A model generated the notes under the pieces. The model was not told where the DNA came from. It did not search any database and saw nothing but the letters and a program-made list of their open reading frames with translations. The position numbers and the translations under genes are program-made. Below, piece after piece: positions 23,593 through 32,312 of a stretch of 39,087 nucleotides of DNA. The stretch lies in assembly GCA_016177915.1 (NCBI GenBank), contig JACOUI010000077.1, positions 1 to 39,087 of the forward strand, written 5' to 3'. Each line of letters begins with the position of its first letter. Position 1 is the stretch's first letter. This stretch comes from Planctomycetia bacterium. GTDB taxonomy: Bacteria > Planctomycetota > Planctomycetia > Pirellulales > S012-138.

Positions 23593-24600
23593 CTATTTGG
23601 CCGCGGTCTTGTGAACTTCCGTCTTGGGATTGCACACCGACCAGGCGTACCAGCGGCACTGAATGCTGCTTACCCAGGTCAGCTCCCGCCCCTTGAGCGG
23701 GCCGTCGACGCCGCGGCCGGCGATCGTCCACCGCGTGCCTGTTTCCTTGTCTTTGAAGGGCGCCGTTTCCGGTGAAACGTCGTCGGCGTAGAGAGTGAGC
23801 GTCTTGTCGTCGAGCTTGCGGCTGAAGGCCACGGCGGTTTTCGTCGGGCCATACCAGAGCGCCGCCACCGGCTGGCCGCCGACATCCGCCAGGAAAGAAG
23901 CCCGTTCGCTGGCCGCGTCGATCGGAAACGCATGCCGCGCCTCCCCCACTTCGACGCCCAGCACCGTCGCCATCGCCGGCAGGCGCTCATCGACCTTGCC
24001 CAGCGAGGCCTTGGCCTCCGCGCTCATTTCTTTCGGCAGCGGGGCGCTCTTGTACTTGCTGCCGTCGAACAGGTCGTAGGCGGTCGACTCGGGGTGGAGC
24101 ATCAGCCAGTGCTCCCACGTCGTGACGAGACTGGGGATCCGCGTGAGGCGTTTTCCCTTTTGCGGGCCTTCAAAAGCCTCGCCGGAAAGCGCCCACCAGA
24201 GCGTGCCGTCGCGCCCCTGGACGACCATCGCGCCGCTCTTCCAGCCGTGCAGCTTGTAGCCGTAGTCCTTCTGATACGCGGCCACGTAGCCGCCGTCGGG
24301 GTCGTAAAAAAAAAGCCCGTAGGTGTCGTTGATGACGCGCGTGGCGGAGAGGAAATGGCGGACGGGGATGGCCCCGCCGTTGTGCGCCCCGCGAATCCAG
24401 GCCAGGACGACGTCGTCGCCGGCGACAAACTTCTTGCGGTGCTGCGTGGAGCAATAGGAGCAAGGCGGCTCCGTGAGCGGGTCAAACGCCCCGGGCTTGA
24501 CGGGGATGATCTTGAGCGGGGCGTCGTCGGCCGGGGCCGGTTGAACAAAAACCACCAAACACGCGAGCGAGAACGCAACGGCACAGCACGCGGCGCGCAT
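23593..24600 (-). CDS. secreted DUF3179-like protein
   Basis: The 335-aa product starts at ATG 24600 (GGAGG 7 nt upstream) with a signal peptide (MRAACCAVAFSLACLVVFVQPAPA). It continues with SYCSTQHRKKFVAGDDVVLA, then RHFLSATRVINDTYGLFFYD, then WWALSGEAFEGPQKGKRLTR and VTTWEHWLMLHPES. This sequence order is that of DUF3179-type proteins, common as exported proteins in planctomycetes and others. Two Cys in the CSYC motif may bind metal or form a disulphide. Function is unknown. It lies 94 bp downstream of yidC on the same strand and is convergent with HU. Confidence 0.75.
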   Translation of the reverse strand: MRAACCAVAFSLACLVVFVQPAPADDAPLKIIPVKPGAFDPLTEPPCSYCSTQHRKKFVAGDDVVLAWIRGAHNGGAIPVRHFLSATRVINDTYGLFFYDPDGGYVAAYQKDYGYKLHGWKSGAMVVQGRDGTLWWALSGEAFEGPQKGKRLTRIPSLVTTWEHWLMLHPESTAYDLFDGSKYKSAPLPKEMSAEAKASLGKVDERLPAMATVLGVEVGEARHAFPIDAASERASFLADVGGQPVAALWYGPTKTAVAFSRKLDDKTLTLYADDVSPETAPFKDKETGTRWTIAGRGVDGPLKGRELTWVSSIQCRWYAWSVCNPKTEVHKTAAK

Positions 24601-24694
24601 CGACGGGCCTCCACAAGAGCGGGGAATCGACCTGCGGCTATCGTCGCGCCGGGTACGGGCGAAGTCAAGCGCGCTATCGCTGCCGCCGCGGCCG

Positions 24695-27298
24695 CTACCG
24701 GCGGTCCTTGTGCTTCGGCTTGCGGCGCTCCTCGCGGCCGCCGCGGGCGGCGGTAGCGGCCCTGCGATCGCGGCGCGCGGCGGCGTCATCGGCCGGCGCT
24801 GCGCCGGCGGCCGCCGCGGCCGGCTTGTAGCCGATGATCCGGTTCAAGAGCTTCTTCTCGCCGATGCTGAACAGGCTCGACACGATGAAGTACAGGCACA
24901 ATCCGGCAGGCACGCAGAAAAACATCACGCCGAAGAAGATCATCATCCACATCATCATCTTCTGCTGCATGGCCGACTGCTCGTCCGTCGGCGGCGGCAT
25001 GAACATCTTCTGCTGGACGATGAAGAGCGCGATCGTGAAGAGGGGCAGGACGTTGAAATACGGTCCCAGCCAACCGACCTCGCTCGACAGAAACGCCGGC
25101 ACGATCCCCGACCAGTCCCAGAGCATGTCCGGCGCCGCCAGGTTGCCGCTCCACCACCCGCCGGGAAGGAGCGCCTGCTGCCGCAGATCGACGTTCACCA
25201 TCAGCGACCGGTACAGCCCGATGAACACCGGCAACTGCAAAAACACCGGCAGGCAGCCCGACAGCGGGTGATACTTGTGCTGCGCGAACAATTCCTTGGT
25301 GGCCTTGGCCCGGCCTTCGTAGTTGCCCTTGAACTTCTCGTTGATGCGGCGGATTTCCGGCTGCAGCTCCTGCATTTTCTGGGCGTTTTTGGTCTGCTTG
25401 TAGCTGACGGGGGAGAGGCAGGCCCGCACCAGGAGCGTGAGCATGACGATGGCGATGCCGTAATTGCCGACCCAACCATAAAACAAGACGAGCAGCCAGC
25501 GGAGCACGCGGGCAAAGAAGCCCCAGACCTCCCAGCCGTAGTAAATGAGGTCGCCAAGCTGATATTCTTCGCGATCCAGGACGGCCCTTTCCTTGGGACC
25601 CAAAAAGAGCGTGAAGGAGTGGGCAAGCTGCCTGTTCTCCGGTTCCGGACCCAGCACGACTTTCTGGCTCGTCAGGCGAAACGACGTGTTGCTGACCTTG
25701 CGCAGGTGCGAGTCCTCCGGGACGATGCCCACGGCGACGGGCCGCATGTTCGAAAACCAGGGCGTGTTTTCGGCGCCCGGGGGCTTGAGCGGGATCAGCG
25801 CCGCGGCGAAGTACCGGCTGTCGACGGCGACGTAGCGCAGCGGGTCGGGAGCGCCGGACTTATCCAGCTCGTTAATCGCCTCGAGCTTGGATTCCACGTT
25901 CGCGACGTAGGTGCAGCCGAGCAACATGGGCCCTTTGCCAGGCTTGTTGTAGGCGATGTCGCGGATGCCCGCCCCTCCCCAGTCGCGAGAGACCTTGCTC
26001 GTGTACCACCAGCCCTCCAGCGGCAGCCCGTTGGGACCGGAGAGCTGGTAGGCGAGGGTGCGCTTTGGACCCGGTTTGTGGATGATCTCCAGGTCGACGC
26101 GGACGTGATAATTTCGAGTGCCGTTTTCGTTCCGCGGCAGCGTATAGCGCTTGACCAACTCCAGGTTGTAGTGGGCCAGGTCGTAGCGGAACTCGACCAT
26201 CTCGGACGTGGACTTGGCGATCATCCAATTGTCCGTGTGCAGGTTCAGGCCGGGGATTTCCGCGGGGAGCCTGAGCACGACGGGGCGTTCCTCGACGCCC
26301 TGCCGAAGGAAGCGGACGCGAAGGACGGCGCCGGGGGGCACGTCGTCGCGCAACAGGTCGTTGAGTTGCTTCGCGTCGTTGACGGCAACGCCGTCGAGGT
26401 GGGTAATGACGTCGCCTGCTCTCAGCCCGGCGGAGTCCGCCGCGCCGCCCGCTGTCACATTGGCCACCTGCACGCCGGCGTCGGAATCCTTGAACGTCGC
26501 CCCCGTGTCAATTCCCAGCGGCGTGCCGTCGATCTCCGCCAGCGTCAAAAGCAACGAGAGCGGATCGGTGCTTTCCGGCTCGATCGGCTGCTCGAGGAGG
26601 CGCCCGCCTACGCCCTTGACGCGGGTCATCTCCGACTCGGGCTGGATCAATTCCAGCGGCGACTCGCCAAGCGTGCCGGTGAGCTGAACCGGTGCGCCGG
26701 CGCGGTTGACTGCGAGCATAATCTGCTGCCCGACGCGCGACTGGGCGATAAAGCCGGCCCAGTCCGCCGGTCCGGTGATGGGAGTCGTTTGACCGCCCAG
26801 CGTCACCGAGACGATTTCGTCGCCCGCCTGCAAGCCCGCGGCGGCGGCGGGCGTGCCCGCGCCCACGACCCCGACCACGGCGCCGCTCGTTCCGGCACTC
26901 AAGGCCAGGTTGCCGAAATGCCCGCGCTTCAGGTAGCGGTCGTCCAGGTCGCGGAACCGCTGCTCGTTCAATTCGACGGTCTGTAAGGCTGCTCCGCGGG
27001 TCGTCGCAATGACTAAGAGCGAATAGCGGCTCTTCTCACTTGCGGAACCGAGCGCGACGAAAGTCTCCATCGCCGGCCGGGGCGGCGCCGCGACCACTGG
27101 CGGCGGCAGCGGGTCTTCCAGCGGCGCCACGCCGTCGTCGTCCTGCGCGGCAGCGGCGGCGCCGCCTGCGCCCGCTTGCCCGTTCCCGTTTTGCCCCTGC
27201 GCCGGCTGCGGCGGGGGCGCGAAAAAGTTGAGCAGGAGCATGTTGGCGGCCATGAGGGACGCCGCCAGCGCAACAAAAAGCAAGAGCCGCTTGTTCAT
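24695..27298 (-). CDS. yidC: membrane protein insertase YidC with two PDZ domains
   Basis: The 867-aa protein is a YidC/Oxa1/Alb3 insertase, which inserts proteins into the inner membrane, alone or with Sec. The C-terminal domain (about residues 590-820) has GNYGIAIVMLTLLVRACLSP with the key Arg (about 625), KMQELQPEI, then LSGCLPVFLQLPVFIGLYRS, two further helices and a basic tail (RRDRRAATAARGGREERRKP). A single N-terminal helix and a large periplasmic region (80-590) are as in Gram-negative YidC. Unusually, this region contains two PDZ-like folds, about 135-210 (AGTPAAAAGLQAGDEIVSV) and 262-345 (GGAADSAGLRAGDVITHLDG). Start ATG 27298 was chosen as the true N-terminus. PDZ in YidC could recruit substrates or partners (inference). 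Confidence 0.92.
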   Translation of the reverse strand: MNKRLLLFVALAASLMAANMLLLNFFAPPPQPAQGQNGNGQAGAGGAAAAAQDDDGVAPLEDPLPPPVVAAPPRPAMETFVALGSASEKSRYSLLVIATTRGAALQTVELNEQRFRDLDDRYLKRGHFGNLALSAGTSGAVVGVVGAGTPAAAAGLQAGDEIVSVTLGGQTTPITGPADWAGFIAQSRVGQQIMLAVNRAGAPVQLTGTLGESPLELIQPESEMTRVKGVGGRLLEQPIEPESTDPLSLLLTLAEIDGTPLGIDTGATFKDSDAGVQVANVTAGGAADSAGLRAGDVITHLDGVAVNDAKQLNDLLRDDVPPGAVLRVRFLRQGVEERPVVLRLPAEIPGLNLHTDNWMIAKSTSEMVEFRYDLAHYNLELVKRYTLPRNENGTRNYHVRVDLEIIHKPGPKRTLAYQLSGPNGLPLEGWWYTSKVSRDWGGAGIRDIAYNKPGKGPMLLGCTYVANVESKLEAINELDKSGAPDPLRYVAVDSRYFAAALIPLKPPGAENTPWFSNMRPVAVGIVPEDSHLRKVSNTSFRLTSQKVVLGPEPENRQLAHSFTLFLGPKERAVLDREEYQLGDLIYYGWEVWGFFARVLRWLLVLFYGWVGNYGIAIVMLTLLVRACLSPVSYKQTKNAQKMQELQPEIRRINEKFKGNYEGRAKATKELFAQHKYHPLSGCLPVFLQLPVFIGLYRSLMVNVDLRQQALLPGGWWSGNLAAPDMLWDWSGIVPAFLSSEVGWLGPYFNVLPLFTIALFIVQQKMFMPPPTDEQSAMQQKMMMWMMIFFGVMFFCVPAGLCLYFIVSSLFSIGEKKLLNRIIGYKPAAAAAGAAPADDAAARRDRRAATAARGGREERRKPKHKDRR

Positions 27299-27735
27299 CG
27301 ATTGTCCTTCAGCACCGGTCCCGACGACCGGCGCACGGGGCCAGCCTAACAACGAGAGACGTGCAACCGTGGCAAAACAGTGTCCCCCAAAGAATACCCC
27401 ACCCTGTGGGGACCGTCGGGTTCATGCGCTGCGAGCCGCCCCGAAAAACGACCACCACCGACGCACGGCCTGCTTAGGAGTTATTCTCCCGTCGAGGCGG
27501 ATTCTTGCAATGGCAAATCGGGCGGCGGAGCGGGAATGAGCGCCTAAGACCCGTCCGCGACGGCCGTTCCGCAAGGTCGGCTCTGGCAGAGGGAAACGGG
27601 GTTGGTTACGATTGGGCGAGGTCAAGAGCAGAAACATGAGTCCGGCCGCCGCGCGGCATCCAGAGTCGCCGACGGAGACCGCTTCCGCTTGTGTCCCGCC
27701 GCGCTTCCCGCCTGCCCCCTGGGAGACACCGATCC
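27299..27735. other. divergent intergenic region, yidC / PQQ-propeller gene
   Basis: This 437-bp gap holds no gene that I can support. CCCCAC-CCT-GTGGGG at 27397-27411 is a short perfect hairpin. No clear promoter was recognised on either side. Confidence 0.35.
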
Positions 27736-29028
27736 ATGCCATGGACCCGAAAGCACTTTGCCTGCGTCGCATTGGCCGTCGTTTTCGGTCTTGGCTTTCA
27801 AGCCCAAGCGCAGGAATGGACGCGATTCCGCGGTCCGAATGGAACGGGGATCAGCGAGGCCAAGACGATTCCCACGACGTTCACGGAGCAGGACTTCAAC
27901 TGGAAAGTGAAGCTCCCGGCCGAAGGGCACTCCAGCCCCGTCCTGTGGGGCGAGAAGATCTTTCTGACCTGCGCCGACGACGGCGCGACGGCGGAGCGGC
28001 TGGTCGTCTGCCTCAACGCGAAAAACGGCGGGATCCTGTGGAGCAAAAACTACGCGTCGTCCTTTCACAAGAAACACCCGCACAACAGTTTTGCCTCGTC
28101 GACGCCCGCCGTCGATGAAGAGCGCGTCTACTGCGTCTGGTCGACGCCAGAGGAGTACACGCTCCTGGCGCTCGATCACGACGGCAACAAGGTCTGGCAG
28201 CGGGCCTTGGGGCCGTTCGTCAGCCAGCACAGTTGCGGCGTCTCGCCCATCGTGTACGGCGAAATGGTGGTCCTGGCCAATGACCAGGACGCCGAAGGCG
28301 GCGGCAAGAGCTTCTTGATCGCCGTCGACCGGCGGACGGGCACGCCGCGCTGGCAGATCGACCGCACCAGCGATCTCGTCGCCTACTCGACTCCTTGCGT
28401 CTACCAGCCCGAGGGCGAAAAGCCCCAGCTCATCTTCAGCAGCAAGGCGCACGGCATGACCGCCGTCAACCCGGAGGACGGAACGATCGTCTGGGAACTC
28501 AGCCGCACGGCCGACGGAAAGCTCCTCGACAAGCGCAGCGTCAGCTCGCCGGTGCTTGCTCGGGGTTTGTTGACGATCAGTTGCGGCCAAGGCAACGGGG
28601 GCAACTACCTGCTCACGATCCGCCCTCCGGACGCCCGGACCGGCGCGCCCGCGGAACCGGTCTACCGCGTGGAACAGAAGGCGGCCGCGCCGTACGTCCC
28701 CACCCCTCTGGCAAAGGACGACCTGTTGTTCCTGTGGAACGACGGCGGAATCGTCTCCTGCCTGGAAGCGGCGACGGGCAAGGTGCACTGGCTGAAGCGC
28801 ATCGAGACGGGCGGGAATTTCTTCGGCTCGCCCGTGTGGGTCGACGGCCGGCTGTTCTGTGTTGCCAAGGACGGCAACGTGGTGGTGCTGGCGGCGTCGC
28901 GCGAGTATGAGCTTTTGGCGACCAATCCGCTCGGCGAGATGTGCCACACGACGCCGGCGATCGCCGACGGCCGGATGTACATCCGCACGTACAACCACCT
29001 GATTTCGATTGGCGGCAAGAAGAACTGA
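27736..29028 (+). CDS. secreted PQQ-like beta-propeller protein
   Basis: The 430-aa product starts at ATG 27736 (GGGAG 10 nt upstream). It has a signal peptide MPWTRKHFACVALAVVFGLG, with cleavage likely after AQA. After EWTRFRGPNGTGISEA it shows repeated blades of the PQQ/BamB-like type: HSSPVLWGEKIFLTCAD, LLALDHDGNKVWQRALG, LIAVDRRTGTPRWQIDR, CLEAATGKVHWLKRIETGGN, FGSPVWVDGRLFCVAKDGN. Each blade has the A-W motif. Planctomycetes carry many such exported proteins; most are of unknown function and may act as scaffolds or binding proteins. No catalytic residues or PQQ-binding motif can be asserted. It stands as a single gene between yidC and the thioredoxin-protease. Confidence 0.85.
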   Translation: MPWTRKHFACVALAVVFGLGFQAQAQEWTRFRGPNGTGISEAKTIPTTFTEQDFNWKVKLPAEGHSSPVLWGEKIFLTCADDGATAERLVVCLNAKNGGILWSKNYASSFHKKHPHNSFASSTPAVDEERVYCVWSTPEEYTLLALDHDGNKVWQRALGPFVSQHSCGVSPIVYGEMVVLANDQDAEGGGKSFLIAVDRRTGTPRWQIDRTSDLVAYSTPCVYQPEGEKPQLIFSSKAHGMTAVNPEDGTIVWELSRTADGKLLDKRSVSSPVLARGLLTISCGQGNGGNYLLTIRPPDARTGAPAEPVYRVEQKAAAPYVPTPLAKDDLLFLWNDGGIVSCLEAATGKVHWLKRIETGGNFFGSPVWVDGRLFCVAKDGNVVVLAASREYELLATNPLGEMCHTTPAIADGRMYIRTYNHLISIGGKKN

Positions 29029-29067
29029 CCCGCCGCTGTCTCCTGTTCCCGGACTCGTGCCTCCTGA

Positions 29068-30708
29068 TTATCGCGCCGGCTTGCGCCACTTAGGCGTCCA
29101 GTTGGGGTCGGCCGGCGGCAGCGGCGCGTCGGATGAACTTGAGGCGGAGCCCCAGGGCTTGCGCTGCGGCACGGCCTGCTTCGGCGCGGTCGACTTTGCC
29201 GTAGCTTCTCCGCCGGAGGCATGGCTTCGTTCGCGCCGCTCGGAGGTGAAGAGCTGCTGGCCGGCCGCCTGCTGGTGCGCGGCAAGCTGCCTCAGGAATT
29301 CCGGCGAGGCCTGTTTCACGACGATGTCGCGCGGCGCGCGGCGCGGGTCCTGCCGCGATTGGACGGTCAGGACCACCTCCGCCGACTGATCGCGCAGCGC
29401 CGCCAGCGCCTCCAGCTCGGCCGCCGACATCGCGGCCCCCCCGACGGCCAGCCCGCCAGAGGGCGCCGCCGCGGCGCCCCGGTCGATCCAGGGCAGGGAG
29501 CTTTTTTCGGACCGCGACGGCGATGATGCCGACGACGAGGCCGCCCTTGGCACCGTCGAATGGGGCATCGACGCCGGCATCGCCGGAACGCCGGAACCCG
29601 CCAGCCGCGAGTCGATCGGCTCTTTCTCAGTCGACTTCATGTACACTCGGCCCAGCTTGTGCTCGTCGAGGGCCTCGTGGATCGAGCCGATGGCCGCGTA
29701 CAGGCCCTGGTTGTCGTCCGGGTCGGCGGCGTTGCACACGCCGATGAGAAAGCCCTCGGCCGAAAACAGCCCGCCGCCGCTGCGCCCCACGGCCGGCTGC
29801 CCCGCCACCTGCAAATTGGGCGGTCCCAGGAACCGGTCGAGCGACGTCACCCGGCTGCGTTGCACGGTCGCCTCCTTCCCGTGATCGCAGCCGACGCTCA
29901 CCACGCGGTCTCCCACTTTCGGGCGGTAGCCGACCGGTGCAATCCGCACCGGCTTCACCGCGGCGTCGATGCGTGCGGCCACCAGGCCCACGTCGCGCTT
30001 CAGGTCGTAGCCGATCAGCCGCCCGGTCCGTCCGCGCGGTGCGCCGGGCGTCACCAGGTCGACGGCGATCCGCCCCTCGCCGCGCGAATCGCGGAAAATG
30101 TGCCCGCACGTCAGGATCAGCGAGTCGTTCTTCTGGACGTCGATGATCGTTCCCGAACCGTAGGAGAAGCCGCTTGGGTCCTGCACTTTGAGCCTGACGC
30201 TGGCGGCCAGGGCGCGGCGTTCAACGTCCGACATGTCGTCGCCAGCCGCCGTCGGTCCGTTCTTCGATACGGCCTTCGCGCCCGCGGCGCGCGGCAGCCA
30301 GGGCGCCGACGACGAAGCGTCTTTGGAACCTTGTGCCGCAGACAATGCTTCTCCCCGCCTCGAAGCATCCCGCGAAGCATCCCTCGAAGCATCATTGCGT
30401 GGGGCGGGCGCACGGGCCAGCATCTGTCGCAGGCGCTCCGCGCTGGCCATGCCGATCGCGCGGTCCACCTCGCGTCCCTCCACGAGCATCACGAAGCAGG
30501 GGAATCGGTCGGCATGGTGCTTTTGGGCCAGCGCCGGCTCCCGGTCGACGTTCACCTGCCGGACGGGGAGCCCCTCGGCCTGGAGCTGGTGGACGACGGG
30601 CGCCATTTGCTGGCAGGGTCCGCACCAATCGGCCGTGAAGTCCAAGAGCACCGTCTCGCCGCCGCCGACTCCCGACAGGGCCATGAGGATCGCTGGCAGA
30701 AACGACAT
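29068..30708 (-). CDS. thioredoxin domain-trypsin-like serine protease fusion
   Basis: The 546-aa product starts at ATG 30708 (AAGGAGG 5 nt upstream) with a short hydrophobic N-terminus. Residues about 18-98 are a thioredoxin domain with the redox motif ADWCGPCQQMA (Cys29, Cys32). Residues about 160-350 are a trypsin/HtrA-like protease domain with the triad His203 (LTCGHIF), Asp239 (KRDVGLV) and Ser310 (GRSGGGLF). A repetitive linker (DASRDASRDASRR) and a long Ala/Ser/Pro-rich C-terminal region with PRDIVVKQASPEFLRQ surround them. The redox and protease domains on one chain may couple disulphide handling with proteolysis (inference). Location is probably periplasmic, but the signal peptide is weak. 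Confidence 0.85.
   Translation of the reverse strand: MSFLPAILMALSGVGGGETVLLDFTADWCGPCQQMAPVVHQLQAEGLPVRQVNVDREPALAQKHHADRFPCFVMLVEGREVDRAIGMASAERLRQMLARAPAPRNDASRDASRDASRRGEALSAAQGSKDASSSAPWLPRAAGAKAVSKNGPTAAGDDMSDVERRALAASVRLKVQDPSGFSYGSGTIIDVQKNDSLILTCGHIFRDSRGEGRIAVDLVTPGAPRGRTGRLIGYDLKRDVGLVAARIDAAVKPVRIAPVGYRPKVGDRVVSVGCDHGKEATVQRSRVTSLDRFLGPPNLQVAGQPAVGRSGGGLFSAEGFLIGVCNAADPDDNQGLYAAIGSIHEALDEHKLGRVYMKSTEKEPIDSRLAGSGVPAMPASMPHSTVPRAASSSASSPSRSEKSSLPWIDRGAAAAPSGGLAVGGAAMSAAELEALAALRDQSAEVVLTVQSRQDPRRAPRDIVVKQASPEFLRQLAAHQQAAGQQLFTSERRERSHASGGEATAKSTAPKQAVPQRKPWGSASSSSDAPLPPADPNWTPKWRKPAR
30359..30394. repeat. 12-bp tandem repeat inside the thioredoxin-protease gene
   Basis: Three 12-bp units of CTCGAAGCATCC type stand head to tail with one or two changes. 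They code for the DASRDASRDASR linker between the thioredoxin and protease domains and could vary in copy number. Confidence 0.7.
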
Positions 30709-31153
30709 TCGTTCCTCCTTGAACGCTGGGTTCGCGGCGTCGCGATTGCGGGAAGCGACGCTCGACCTCCGTCGCGGCGGTTTCTCATGCGACGGCCCGC
30801 GGGCGCCGGCGTCCATGCCGGGCCAAAGGGCGGGATGATACCCGGCGACCAAAATCCGGCCTATAACGAATTCCCGCCCGCGACATCGCGGCTCGGCACT
30901 GGAAGTTGTACCGAATCCGCCCATTTGGGGCGGTCTCCCAGACCGGGCGGAATTCCCAAGAAAAGCAGCTTCATTGGGTCGCATCTCATTGAAAAATAAC
31001 GACTTGGGTGCGCCCGCTTGGGAATATGGGACTCAGCCGGGGCTTTATTATTTCGAGCCGTGCATGCATTCGTGATCCTTGATGTAGCTTTTCCTGGTGT
31101 CTGGCTGCAGCGGCGTTTTTCTCGTAGGCGTGGGTTTTTTATAGGGTCTGCCC
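30709..31153. other. divergent intergenic region with competing hairpins
   Basis: No gene was recognised in this 445-bp gap. CCGCCC (30917-30922) can pair with GGGCGG at either 30928-30933 or 30945-30950. The stem CGGTCT-CCC-AGACCG (30931-30945) overlaps both. This may be a regulatory leader for the minus-strand thioredoxin-protease gene, or only GC-rich symmetry. Confidence 0.35.
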
Positions 31154-32266
31154 GTGACTGCCCCAGTCACTTACGTTCTGTTGGTCTCCGGCGACGAGGA
31201 GTTGGCCGGTCGGGCCGAGCAGGCCATTTCCGAGGTCCAGGGCGCGATCGAGGCCTTCTGGGGGACGTTCGAGATCATCTGTGTGCCGACGCTGCGGCAA
31301 GCGCTCGCCGAGTTGAAGAACAATCCCATCGACGTGGCGATCGTGGAGATGGACCTGAGCGACGCCGACGGCCTGGCGGCGACGGACCGGCTGATGACGG
31401 CGTCGCCCTCGCTGGCGGTGATCGTCTTGGCGCGCGAGCCGGACTCGCGCGTCGTGCAGGCGATCCAAATGGGCGCGCAGGACTACCTGTTGGAGCCCGA
31501 TCTGTCGAGCCGCACGTTGATCCGGACGCTGCACGCCTCGATCGAGCGCAAGCGCGCCGAGCTGATGCTCCACGAATCGCGGGCGTCGATCATCTGGCGG
31601 CTGGCCAAGGCGGCCGAAATGCGCGACGAGGAGACCGGCAACCACGTCATCCGCGTCGGCTGTTTCAGCCGGATCATCGCCGAGACGTTGAGCATGCCGC
31701 GCGAATTCACGGACCTCGTGTTCCTCACCGCGCCGCTTCACGACATCGGCAAGATCGGCATTCCCGACGCCATCTTGCTGAAGCGCGGGCGGCTGACCGC
31801 CGAGGAACGCGCCGTCATGGAGCGGCACTGCCAGATCGGGGCCGCCATCTTGCGGGACGACGCCAAATCGGCCGTGCTCTATCGCTGCTACCGCCGCAGC
31901 GACCGCACCGACCTGCGCACCGCGCTGGGCGAAGACCGCGCGCTGAAAATCGCCTGCAATATCACCATCGGACACCACGAACGTTGGGACGGGACGGGAT
32001 ACCCCCACCGCCTCGCCGGCAAGGATGTGCCGTTGGAGGCGCGGATTGTCGCCGTTTGCGACGTGTGGGACGCGCTCCGCTGCGAGCGCGTTTACAAAAA
32101 GGCCAGCCCGGAAGACCAGGCGTTGGAGATGATGCTCGCCGGCAAGGGTTCGCACTTCGACCCCGTGGTTTTCGACGCGTTTATGGCATCGCTTGACGAG
32201 CTGCGCGTCGTGCTGCACGAGTTCGCCGATGCGCCGCCGAAACCCCTGGAAGCCCTCGTGCCGTAG
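31154..32266 (+). CDS. response regulator: receiver domain + HD-GYP phosphodiesterase (RpfG-like)
   Basis: The 370-aa product starts at GTG 31154 (AGGG 7 nt upstream). Residues 5-130 are a receiver: the strand VAIVEMDLSDADGL carries the phospho-acceptor candidate Asp67. Where the conserved Lys should stand, the sequence reads QDYLLEPDL, with Glu at about 114. Residues 145-345 are an HD-GYP domain: HVIRVG, LHDIGKIGIPD (His196-Asp197), MERHCQIGAAIL and HHERWDGTGYP (about 274-284). HD-GYP domains hydrolyse cyclic-di-GMP to pGpG/GMP in the cytoplasm. The Lys-to-Glu change may weaken normal phospho-signalling, while the HD-GYP signature is complete. No cognate kinase is adjacent. Confidence 0.9.
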   Translation: MTAPVTYVLLVSGDEELAGRAEQAISEVQGAIEAFWGTFEIICVPTLRQALAELKNNPIDVAIVEMDLSDADGLAATDRLMTASPSLAVIVLAREPDSRVVQAIQMGAQDYLLEPDLSSRTLIRTLHASIERKRAELMLHESRASIIWRLAKAAEMRDEETGNHVIRVGCFSRIIAETLSMPREFTDLVFLTAPLHDIGKIGIPDAILLKRGRLTAEERAVMERHCQIGAAILRDDAKSAVLYRCYRRSDRTDLRTALGEDRALKIACNITIGHHERWDGTGYPHRLAGKDVPLEARIVAVCDVWDALRCERVYKKASPEDQALEMMLAGKGSHFDPVVFDAFMASLDELRVVLHEFADAPPKPLEALVP

Positions 32267-32312
32267 CGCACGTCGCCGGCGCTGGCCGTACGGAGAGGTT
32301 CCGGACGCAAAG

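Noticed and set aside
24710-26986. 758-codon plus-strand open frame opposite yidC
   Set aside because: Antisense shadow of yidC; composition is Arg/Gln/Asp-rich without any fold pattern.
31018-32196. 392-codon plus-strand frame overlapping the HD-GYP gene
   Set aside because: Out of frame with the clear receiver and HD-GYP motifs; Arg-rich noise.
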